A stretch of DNA of 10,834 nucleotides from an uncultured Eubacteriales bacterium (GTDB taxonomy: Bacteria > Bacillota > Clostridia > UMGS1883 > UMGS1540): NCBI GenBank assembly GCA_900552775.1, contig USAP01000049.1:1-10834 (forward strand), in the 5' to 3' direction. The first letter of the stretch is position 1. Each line of letters starts with the position of its first letter. The notes under the pieces are model-generated. The model was not told the DNA's origin, did no database searches, and saw only the letters and a list, made by a program, of their open reading frames with translations. Positions 1 to 6,665 of the stretch are shown here, piece by piece. The position numbers were made by a program, and so were the translations under genes.

Positions 1-41
1 CACTATATATATTTTATATCAAAAAAAATATCCTGTCAATG

Positions 42-53
42 AAAAAATTTTTT
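42..53. repeat. A6T6 palindrome just upstream of the operon promoter (possible UP element)
   Basis: Six A followed by six T form a perfect 12-base palindrome that ends 8 bases before the -35 box. It lies in a leader that is almost entirely A/T (positions 1-60). A-tracts placed here often act as UP elements for the RNA polymerase alpha subunit or as bent DNA. A regulator site is also possible, but in such AT-rich sequence a palindrome of this kind can occur by chance. Confidence 0.3.
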
Positions 54-61
54 AAAAACAC

Positions 62-90
62 TTGAAATTTCTTTTTATTTGTGCTATAAT
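62..90 (+). promoter_or_regulatory. Sigma-A type promoter of the catabolic operon
   Basis: The -35 box TTGAAA (62-67) and the -10 box TATAAT (85-90) are separated by exactly 17 bases. A TGC just before the -10 box supplies an extended -10 TG motif. Transcription would start near 97, giving a 5' leader of about 48 bases before the first gene at 145. No riboswitch-sized structure fits in that leader. This is the only convincing promoter seen ahead of the nine plus-strand genes. Confidence 0.8.
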
Positions 91-117
91 TTTTTTGAAA
101 AAAGAGTTTAAAAACGA

Positions 118-127
118 AAAATATTTT
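118..127. promoter_or_regulatory. AT palindrome between predicted transcription start and ribosome binding site
   Basis: AAAATATTTT is a perfect 10-base palindrome located downstream of the predicted transcription start and just before the GGAGAGG ribosome binding site (134-140). Its place would suit a repressor roadblock, but its composition is the same as the surrounding AT-rich leader, so this is only a candidate operator. Confidence 0.15.
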
Positions 128-144
128 CAGAATGGAGAGGTTTT

Positions 145-1566
145 ATGAACGATTTACTGTTTACTCTGATATTAACAGAGCTTGAAGATGCAGTCGGAAA
201 AGAAAATTGTTCGACAAAAGAGATTGATAAAATAACTCACAGTGTCGACTATTTCTGGCTTTCGAGAATGTGGGCCGACAGGGGGCTCAGAATGCCCGAA
301 GCGGCGGCTGTTGTTTCGCCGAAAAATGCCAAAGAGGTAAGCGCGGTACTTAAAATTGCAAATTATTACAAGATCCCCGTGACGACATGGGGCGGCGGCG
401 GCGGCACCCAGGGAGGGGCGCTTCCCGTGGCAGGCGGCATTGTTCTCGATACGAAGAGAATGAATGAGATTTATGACATAAATGAAAAATCAATGTACAT
501 AGAGTGCGGAACCGGCGCTATATATAAGCACCTCGAATGGGCGGCAAACGAGAGGGGATATGCCACAATGCATTACCCGAGTTCTTTGACATGCTCCACC
601 GTCGGCGGATTTTTGGCACACCGCGGCATAGGCGTTGTTTCCACAAAGTACGGTAAAATTGACGATATGGTGCTCGGCATGGAGATTGTTTTGCCAAACG
701 GCGATATTATTGAAACGTCTCCGGCGCCGAAACATGCGGCAGGTCCCGATTTAAATCAGATTTTTATAGGCTCTGAGGGAACACTGGGCATTATGACAAA
801 GGCGCAGATGCGTATTTACGATATGCCTGAGGAGAGACGCTTCCGCGGTTTCCTGTTCCAGAATATGGACGACGCTTTCTGCGGCGCACGTGAGCTTTTG
901 CAGAAATTCAAACCGTCCGTTATGAGGCTTTACGATGAAGCGGAAACGGCAACGCTTATCAAAAAAATAGTCGGGGTAGAGAAAAAGGGCGCGTTTATGA
1001 ACGTTGCGATAGAAGGTGTTTCAGAGCTTGTTGAAGTTGAAGAAAAGATTCTTCTCGATGCGTTTGTAAATAAATATCATGCGGAGGATTTGGGCTCCGA
1101 GTACGGTGAAAAATGGTGGAAGGAGAAAATAACGTTCTTCTATCCGGGGCACATGATGGATGTTCCGCAGATGTTCGGAACAATGGATACCATAGCTCCG
1201 TATGACAAAATCGAAAAAATATACTGGGAGATGAAAAAAGCAATAGAAACAAATTTCCCCATGGCAAGGTTTATTGCGCATTTTTCGCACTGGTACGAAT
1301 GGGGCTGCATGATTTACGACAGATTTATCGTAGACGATGTTCCGAAAGATCCGCATGACGCACTCCGTCTTCACCAGGAAATATGGACGTGCGGCGTAAG
1401 AACGGCACTCCAAAACGGCGGTGTTGTAAACGATCATCACGGAGTCGGCATTAAGCTCGGCAGACTTATGAAAGAACAGTACGGCCCTGCAATGCAGGTG
1501 TTTGAAGGACTTAAAAAACAGCTTGATCCTAACGGAATTATGAATCCGTACAAGCTGGGATTATAA
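145..1566 (+). CDS. FAD-binding oxidase/dehydrogenase, YgcU / alkylglycerone-phosphate-synthase-like (GlcD superfamily)
   Basis: A 473-residue flavoprotein of the VAO/GlcD fold. The N-terminal FAD-binding domain (about 50-225) shows the glycine-rich loop GGGGGTQGG (83-91), a YPSS segment (144-147) and the IGSEGTLGI motif (208-216). The C-terminal substrate-cap domain (about 230-465) ends with HHGVG (431-435) and a DPNGIMNP tail (461-468). The HH-G-G motif and the HFSHWYEWG stretch (379-387) point to the alkyl-DHAP synthase/E. coli YgcU branch rather than true glycolate oxidase. Such enzymes are soluble and oxidise an alcohol or hydroxy acid, passing electrons to a partner. The neighbouring Fe-S protein and ETF suggest an ETF-linked dehydrogenase. 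The substrate is unknown. The start is supported by GGAGAGG 4 bases upstream and the promoter before it. It is the first gene of the operon. Confidence 0.88.
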   Translation: MNDLLFTLILTELEDAVGKENCSTKEIDKITHSVDYFWLSRMWADRGLRMPEAAAVVSPKNAKEVSAVLKIANYYKIPVTTWGGGGGTQGGALPVAGGIVLDTKRMNEIYDINEKSMYIECGTGAIYKHLEWAANERGYATMHYPSSLTCSTVGGFLAHRGIGVVSTKYGKIDDMVLGMEIVLPNGDIIETSPAPKHAAGPDLNQIFIGSEGTLGIMTKAQMRIYDMPEERRFRGFLFQNMDDAFCGARELLQKFKPSVMRLYDEAETATLIKKIVGVEKKGAFMNVAIEGVSELVEVEEKILLDAFVNKYHAEDLGSEYGEKWWKEKITFFYPGHMMDVPQMFGTMDTIAPYDKIEKIYWEMKKAIETNFPMARFIAHFSHWYEWGCMIYDRFIVDDVPKDPHDALRLHQEIWTCGVRTALQNGGVVNDHHGVGIKLGRLMKEQYGPAMQVFEGLKKQLDPNGIMNPYKLGL

Positions 1567-1576
1567 GGAGGGTATT

Positions 1577-2662
1577 ATGCATTTTTCGGAATCAGCTAAA
1601 AAGAATATAGACTCATGCCGTTTCTGCTGGATGTGCAGACATATTTGCCCCATCGGAAACGTAACGGGACAGGAGAGAAATACGGCAAGAGCAAGAGCGC
1701 TGTCGCTTTCCATGGTGGCGCGCGGCTCGGCAGATTTTTCGGAGGATATTATAGATAACGTTTATCAGTGCGCATTGTGCAGAGCCTGCACAAATGACTG
1801 CGCAACAGGCTACGACCCGGTTGTATACACAAAAGAAGCAAGACTCATGGCGGCTTTGGAGGGTAAAATGCCCGAGTATGCCGAGAGACTTCTTTTAAAT
1901 ATTGAAAAAACGGGCAATGTGTACGGCGAGAAGAAAATTGACGAAGAGCTTATGGCGGAAATCAGCCCGGGAGGAGAAAAGAGCGATACGCTTTTCTATC
2001 TGGGTACGGATGCAATTTACAAAACGCCAAAAAACGCAATTGCCGCAATACGCGTTTTGAGAAAAGCAGGAATTAAATTTGAGCTTCTTAAAGATGAACC
2101 CGAAAGCGGTTATGCCGAAGATTTTCTTTTCGGTGCGGCGGACGAAACGAAGAAAGCGATGAAAAAATGCGCAAAGGCTTTAAACGAATATAAAACCGTA
2201 ATCGTTTATAACCCCGACGATGCAAAAGAATTTTTAAGAGAATATAAGGAATGGGGAACAGACCTTTCCGCAAATATCAGAACTTTTGTTTCCGTATTGG
2301 CGGAAAGCGTTAAAAACGGCAGCCTTAAAGCGGAAAAAGGCGAAAAGACGTTTACGCCTCAGGACACGCCGTCGCTTTCGAGAGAGCTTGAGGATTCGGA
2401 AAGTCTGAGAGACGTGCTTTCTGCATTCGGAGAAATAAAAGAAATGCTTCTTATAAAGAAAGACACCGTGCTTTGCGCAAATCTTATTATGAACGAATAT
2501 ATGCCGGGCGTTATGAAAGCCGTTGCGGAAAAAAGATGGGCGGACGCGCTGCATGTGGGAGCAAAAACGGTTGTGACTTCGTCACCTGCCGAATATTTCA
2601 TGCTCCAAAGCACAAAGCCCGAGGGAATAGAGCTCCTGAGCATAGAGGAGGTAGTTTTGTAA
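1577..2662 (+). CDS. Iron-sulfur (4Fe-4S) electron-transfer protein, GlcF-like with cysteine-depleted C-terminal domains
   Basis: A 361-residue protein with two N-terminal [4Fe-4S] sites: CxxCxxCxxxCP at C14, C17, C20, C24 and a second CxxCxxCxxxC at C65, C68, C71, C75. This is the ferredoxin-like front of GlcF/LldE/HdrD-type subunits. The remaining ~270 residues align in layout with the two CCG (HdrB-like) domains of that family, but the cluster cysteines are gone: ESG (about 176) replaces CCG, DTPSL replaces DPCHL, and SSPAEYF replaces the CP.C motif near the end. Only two scattered cysteines remain after C75. It probably relays electrons between the upstream flavin oxidase and another carrier using only the N-terminal clusters. 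It starts 10 bases after the oxidase stop, behind AAGGAGGG (1565-1572), and its stop overlaps the next start (TAATG). Confidence 0.85.
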   Translation: MHFSESAKKNIDSCRFCWMCRHICPIGNVTGQERNTARARALSLSMVARGSADFSEDIIDNVYQCALCRACTNDCATGYDPVVYTKEARLMAALEGKMPEYAERLLLNIEKTGNVYGEKKIDEELMAEISPGGEKSDTLFYLGTDAIYKTPKNAIAAIRVLRKAGIKFELLKDEPESGYAEDFLFGAADETKKAMKKCAKALNEYKTVIVYNPDDAKEFLREYKEWGTDLSANIRTFVSVLAESVKNGSLKAEKGEKTFTPQDTPSLSRELEDSESLRDVLSAFGEIKEMLLIKKDTVLCANLIMNEYMPGVMKAVAEKRWADALHVGAKTVVTSSPAEYFMLQSTKPEGIELLSIEEVVL

Positions 2663-3489
2663 TGCTTTTAAATTTAAAACAATTACTTGATTATACAAAC
2701 GGGAAGGAATTTGCCGTTCCCGCGTTTAATGTATATAATATGGAAACGGTTATGGGTATAATGGCTGCGGCGGAAGAAACAAACGCGCCCGTTATAATCC
2801 AGTGTTACTCGCGTCTTTTCACAAACGGCGAGGGAGCATATGTGGCGCCTTTGGCGGTTGCGGCGGCTGAAATGGCACACACACCCGTTTGTTTCCATCT
2901 GGACCACGGCGCGGGCGAAGCGGAAGTTATGAAAGCTTTGCGCGGCGGAGCAACGGGAATTATGATAGACGGTTCCGCATACAGCTTTGAGGAAAATGTG
3001 GCGCTTACAAAGCGCGTAAGAAAACTCTGCGATGCACTCGGCGTGCCGGTTGAGGCGGAACTCGGACATGTGGGGACGGTAAATGATGAGCATATGGCAG
3101 ATTTTACTGAAGTTTCCGACGCTGTAAAGTTCGTTCAGGAAACGGGCGTGGCATCTCTTGCCGTTATGGTCGGCACGGCTCACGGCAGATATAAAAAAGC
3201 GCCGCGGCTCGATATGCAGAGAATCCGCGACATAAGCCGCGAGACAGGTATTCCGATAGTGCTGCACGGTGGAAGCGGCGTGCCGGACGATCAGATAAAA
3301 GAGGCAATAAAGTGCGGCATAAGAAAAGTAAATTTTGGAACGGACGTATGCTATTCGTTCCTTGACAAGGTTTTTGAAACATCGCGCGACAAAGTGGCGA
3401 TAGATATGTTTATGAAAGACGCGGTTCAAAACGTAAAGAATTTTGCCGTAAACAAAATAAAGCTTTTGGGAGCTGACAATAAAGCATGA
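2662..3489 (+). CDS. Class II (zinc) fructose-bisphosphate/ketose-phosphate aldolase
   Basis: A 275-residue class II aldolase of the FbaA/GatY/IolJ family, cleaving a ketose (bis)phosphate to DHAP and an aldehyde. Visible motifs are HLDHG (79-83, catalytic Asp81 and zinc ligand His82), EAELG (131-135), the zinc-binding histidines in GTAHG (His174) and LHGGSG (His202), and the phosphate-site stretch NFGTD (224-228). The length fits the short, ~280-residue GatY/IolJ type. The start at 2662 was chosen because AGGAGG lies at 2646-2651, the protein begins at the usual family N-terminus (MLLNLKQLL), and the ATG overlaps the upstream TAA. An in-frame ATG at 2473 would add 63 residues unrelated to the family. 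Next to two kinases and an IolB-like isomerase it may act on a sugar phosphate other than fructose-1,6-bisphosphate, perhaps an IolJ-like substrate. Confidence 0.9.
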   Translation: MLLNLKQLLDYTNGKEFAVPAFNVYNMETVMGIMAAAEETNAPVIIQCYSRLFTNGEGAYVAPLAVAAAEMAHTPVCFHLDHGAGEAEVMKALRGGATGIMIDGSAYSFEENVALTKRVRKLCDALGVPVEAELGHVGTVNDEHMADFTEVSDAVKFVQETGVASLAVMVGTAHGRYKKAPRLDMQRIRDISRETGIPIVLHGGSGVPDDQIKEAIKCGIRKVNFGTDVCYSFLDKVFETSRDKVAIDMFMKDAVQNVKNFAVNKIKLLGADNKA

Positions 3490-4418
3490 TAAAAATAGTG
3501 GGAATAGGTGCAAATGTACATGATACTTTAATATCCGTGCCGCATTTCCCGAAAGAGGACACAAAATCAAAGTGCACTTTTGTAACGGAAAGTGGCGGAG
3601 GGCCCTGTGCAACGGGTCTTGTTGCGGCATCAAAACTCGGCGCGGAGTGTGCGTATATAGGCGCGCTGGCAGATGATGCCGGCGGAAAGTTTCTGCTTTC
3701 CGATATGATAAAATTCGGAGTTTCGGCAGAATACACGGTTTTGCAAAAAAACGCTTCGTCCTTTGCCTCATATATTCTTTTAAACACCGGGAACGCGACA
3801 AGAACATGCGTTTTTAACAAAGATAATCTGCCGATTTTTGAAATTGACGAAAATGCAAAAAAAGCCATTGAGGCGGCAGAGGTTCTGATGGTGGACGGAA
3901 ATGAGCTTGAAAACGCCGTAAAAGGCGCAAAAATTGCGCGCGGTGCCAAAACGAAAGTGCTTTATGACGCGGGCGGAATTTATGAAGACGTTGAAAAGCT
4001 TTTGAGACTTACCGACATACTTATTCCGTCCGAAGAATTTTCACTGGAATTTACGGGAAAGAAAACTGCCGAAGATGCGGCACATGCGCTTTTTGAGATG
4101 TTCTCGTCCGAGGTTGTTGTAATAACGCAGGGCAAAGAAGGCGGAATAATTCTGCAAAACGGTGAAATACGGCGCTATCCATCATTTAAAGTAAATGCCG
4201 TGGATTCAAACGGCGCCGGAGACGTATTTCACGGTGCATTTGCATACGGTGTAACAAAAGGCTTTTCATATTATGACTGCTGCGTTTTTGCAAGTGCGGT
4301 TTCGGCGCTTAAGTGCACTGCAGTAGGTGCGCGCGCGGCGGTTCCCTCATATAACGATACAATTAACTTTTTAAAGGAGTGCGGACATGATGAATTTAAA
4401 GAAAACATGGAACGGTAA
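3486..4418 (+). CDS. PfkB/ribokinase-family carbohydrate kinase
   Basis: A 310-residue PfkB-family sugar kinase. The N-terminal glycine-rich substrate region reads ESGGGPCATG (35-44). The ATP-site/catalytic signature is DSNGAGDVFHGAF (240-252), with the catalytic base Asp246 in GAGD. It transfers phosphate from ATP to a sugar or sugar phosphate in the cytosol. Placed directly after a class II aldolase (ATGA overlap at 3486-3489), it plausibly makes the aldolase's substrate, as IolC does for IolJ or 1-phosphofructokinase for aldolase. The sequence does not look like classical IolC or FruK, so the substrate is left open. Its last 32 bases overlap the IolB-like gene, whose ribosome binding site lies inside this frame. 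Confidence 0.87.
   Translation: MIKIVGIGANVHDTLISVPHFPKEDTKSKCTFVTESGGGPCATGLVAASKLGAECAYIGALADDAGGKFLLSDMIKFGVSAEYTVLQKNASSFASYILLNTGNATRTCVFNKDNLPIFEIDENAKKAIEAAEVLMVDGNELENAVKGAKIARGAKTKVLYDAGGIYEDVEKLLRLTDILIPSEEFSLEFTGKKTAEDAAHALFEMFSSEVVVITQGKEGGIILQNGEIRRYPSFKVNAVDSNGAGDVFHGAFAYGVTKGFSYYDCCVFASAVSALKCTAVGARAAVPSYNDTINFLKECGHDEFKENMER
4373..4379 (+). promoter_or_regulatory. Ribosome binding site of the IolB-family gene, inside the kinase gene
   Basis: AAAGGAG lies 7 bases before the ATG at 4387, within the coding frame of the preceding kinase. It decides the start at 4387 (an ATGATG pair) and shows that the 32-base gene overlap is real. Confidence 0.7.
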
Positions 4419-5178
4419 GTATGGAAAAAGCGAAATTATAACGCGGAAAAACAGTACGATGGAGCGCGTTGAAATCGATGCCCTGAAGCTTCACGACGGC
4501 GAAACAAAAAAATACAGCGAGTGCGGCAAGGAGTACGGCATAACGATTTTGGGCGGAAAATGCTCCGTTACGGGAGACGGATTTTCGTTTGAAAAAATCG
4601 GAAAGAGAAAAAACGTGTTTGACGGCACGGCAACCTGCGTATATATTCCGCGCAACAAGGAGTTTACAATAAAGGGCGAAGGAGAAGTTTCGATGATTGT
4701 GGCAAAATGCCCGTCGGAAAAAGACTGTGCTCCGCGCCTTATAAGCCCGGATGACATTATAGTAAAATCTTTGGGCAAGCCCGGCTGGCAGCGTGACGCG
4801 CACTTTGTTCTCGATGAAAGATGCGATGCGGATATGATTTACATAGGAGAGGCATATGTTGAAGGCGGTCAGTGGTCGAGCTTTCCTCCTCATAAGCATG
4901 ACGATGACAACATGCCCACCGAGGCAGACACGGAAGAGGTTTATTACTATGAATTTGATAAGCCGGAGGGTTTTGGTATTCAAATGATCTATTCAAAAGA
5001 GGGCGATTTTGACGAGACGATAAAGGTTAAAACAGGTGATTTTGCGGAAATTCACAGAGGATATCATCCGCTTGCAACGGCGCCCGGATACAAGTGCTAC
5101 TATTACTGGGTTATGGCAGGGAAAAACAGAGGATTTTTCATGACAACTGACGAAGAGCATGCATGGCTCAATAAATAA
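4387..5178 (+). CDS. iolB: 5-deoxy-glucuronate isomerase family protein (IolB/KduI-like cupin)
   Basis: A 263-residue double-cupin isomerase, close to the usual IolB length of ~270. The C-terminal cupin shows the metal-site pattern: PPHKHD (167-172, His169 and His171), EEVYYY (183-188), and GYHP (225-228, His227), followed by PGYKCYYYWVMAG (233-245), which is highly characteristic of IolB. IolB converts 5-deoxy-D-glucuronate to 2-deoxy-5-keto-D-gluconate in myo-inositol breakdown, an aldose-ketose isomerisation. The downstream IolC- and IolJ-type steps could be served by the two preceding genes (PfkB kinase and class II aldolase). However, the genes that would make the IolB substrate (iolG, iolE, iolD) are absent from the window, so the real substrate may be a related deoxy-uronate or other sugar acid. 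The family call is firm; the exact reaction is not. Confidence 0.85.
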   Translation: MMNLKKTWNGKYGKSEIITRKNSTMERVEIDALKLHDGETKKYSECGKEYGITILGGKCSVTGDGFSFEKIGKRKNVFDGTATCVYIPRNKEFTIKGEGEVSMIVAKCPSEKDCAPRLISPDDIIVKSLGKPGWQRDAHFVLDERCDADMIYIGEAYVEGGQWSSFPPHKHDDDNMPTEADTEEVYYYEFDKPEGFGIQMIYSKEGDFDETIKVKTGDFAEIHRGYHPLATAPGYKCYYYWVMAGKNRGFFMTTDEEHAWLNK

Positions 5179-5195
5179 ATTATCGGAGAGCAGCT

Positions 5196-6665
5196 ATGAA
5201 ATATGTACTCGGAATAGACTTTGGCGGAGGTTCTTCAAAAGCTTTGCTGCTTTCGGAATCGGGGGAAATTGCAGCCGAAGCGTCGGTTGAATATCCAACG
5301 TATTTCCCCGAAAACGGATTTTGCGAGCAAAGACCCGCCGACTGGTATGATGCGGCATGTGAAAACATACGTATTCTGCTTGAAAAAAGCGGGGTTTCAA
5401 GCTCAGATATAAAGGCGATGGCGCTTGACGCCGCAACGCACACGGCGGTGCTGTGCGACGAAAATTTCAATGTTCTGCGCGATTCGGTTTACTGGACAGA
5501 CACAAGAAGCTTTGCCGAATGTAAATTTCTTCGCGAAAAATACGGTGTTCTTATTTTGCGGCAATGTTATCACAGCCCGGACACAATTTGGACTTTGCCG
5601 CAGCTTTTGTGGATTAAAAACCATGAGCCGCAGCTTTTCTCAAAGGTTCGGAAAATTATGTTTGCAAAAGACTATGTGCGCCACATGCTGACGGGTGATT
5701 TTGTGACAGACAATGTGGAAGCCGAGGGAAGCATGCTTTTTGATTTTGAAACGCAGAGCTGGTCACATGAACTTTGCTGCATTTTAGGCATTTCGCCGTC
5801 ATTTCTGCCGAAGATTGTAAAGCCTTATGATATGGCAGGAAGGATAACAAAACAAGCCGCGCTCAGCACGGGACTGTGCGAGGGTATGCCCGTTTTATGC
5901 GGAACCACGGATACTCTTATGGAGGTGTTTGCCGCAGGCGGCACAAAAAAAGGAGCAATGACCGTAAAGCTTGCTACGGCAGGCAGAATCTGCGTTATAA
6001 CGGATGCACCTCTTAAGGGACGCGACTTTGTAAATTACAGCCATTTTAAGGATGGACTGTGGTATCCCGGGACGGCTACAAAATCGTGCGCGGCGTCGCT
6101 TCGGTGGTACCGCGATACGTTCGGGGGCAAATATGATGAAATGGATAATGAGGCGGAAAGAATTCCGGCAGGTGCGGAAGGACTTTTGTTCCATCCGTAT
6201 TTAAACGGCGAACTTACCCCATATGCCGACCCGGAACTTTGCGCAAGCTTTGTGGGAATACGTGCCGGGCATACAAAAGCACATTTTACAAGAGCTCTTT
6301 TAGAGGGCGTGGCTTTTTCGCTTTTGGAATGCAAAAATGCGCTTGACAAAAAGATGACAGAGCATGACAGTGCAGCTGCGGCAATAGGAGGCGGCGCAAA
6401 AAGTCCTCTTTGGCGGCAGATTGTTTCGGATGTGCTTAACATAAAACTTGCAGTTAAAAACTGCAGTGACTCATCTTTGGGAAGCGCAATGCTTGCAGGT
6501 GTGTATGCAGGGTTTTTCGATTCGTACGAAAGCGCGCTGCAAAAATGCACACACACGGTTTCCGAAACCGTGCCATCAAAGGCAAGACACGAAGAATATA
6601 TGAAAGTTTTCGGGCGCTACAAGGCAGTGCATGACGCTTTGGCGCCGATATATAAAATGAAATGA
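5196..6665 (+). CDS. FGGY-family carbohydrate kinase (xylulokinase-like)
   Basis: A 489-residue ATP-dependent sugar kinase with the two-domain actin-like FGGY fold. The N-terminal phosphate-1 loop is GIDFGGGSSKA (6-16), the catalytic base is expected at Asp239 in GTTDTLMEVFAAG (236-248), and the C-terminal signature is GGGAKSPLWRQIVSDVL (398-414). YLNGELTPYADPE (335-347) resembles the xylulokinase subgroup. The family phosphorylates pentuloses, hexuloses, polyols or glycerol. A second kinase of a different family in the same operon implies either two phosphorylation steps or two entry substrates. E. coli ygcE, an uncharacterised FGGY kinase, also lies near a flavin oxidase (ygcU) and ETF genes. 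GGAGAG at 5185-5190 supports the start. The stop overlaps the ETF start (ATGA at 6662-6665). Confidence 0.88.
   Translation: MKYVLGIDFGGGSSKALLLSESGEIAAEASVEYPTYFPENGFCEQRPADWYDAACENIRILLEKSGVSSSDIKAMALDAATHTAVLCDENFNVLRDSVYWTDTRSFAECKFLREKYGVLILRQCYHSPDTIWTLPQLLWIKNHEPQLFSKVRKIMFAKDYVRHMLTGDFVTDNVEAEGSMLFDFETQSWSHELCCILGISPSFLPKIVKPYDMAGRITKQAALSTGLCEGMPVLCGTTDTLMEVFAAGGTKKGAMTVKLATAGRICVITDAPLKGRDFVNYSHFKDGLWYPGTATKSCAASLRWYRDTFGGKYDEMDNEAERIPAGAEGLLFHPYLNGELTPYADPELCASFVGIRAGHTKAHFTRALLEGVAFSLLECKNALDKKMTEHDSAAAAIGGGAKSPLWRQIVSDVLNIKLAVKNCSDSSLGSAMLAGVYAGFFDSYESALQKCTHTVSETVPSKARHEEYMKVFGRYKAVHDALAPIYKMK

Noticed and set aside
390..405. GGC-repeat tract
   Set aside because: It encodes the glycine-rich FAD loop (GGGGG) of the oxidase, so it is explained by protein function and not a simple-sequence repeat of interest.
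2473..2661. Upstream in-frame extension of the aldolase by 63 residues
   Set aside because: It would lie wholly inside the Fe-S protein gene, does not resemble an aldolase N-terminus, and a good AGGAGG serves the ATG at 2662.
1577..2662. Frameshift or decay as the explanation for missing CCG cysteines
   Set aside because: The frame is open to a stop that overlaps the next start, the spacing of the altered motifs still follows the family layout, and composition is even, so substitution is more likely than frameshift.
2683..3807. Long open minus-strand frame of 374 codons opposite the aldolase and PfkB genes
   Set aside because: It covers two genes with clear family motifs, its product has no recognisable motif and is rich in His/Arg/Cys as expected from an antisense reading, and no ribosome binding site was recognised.
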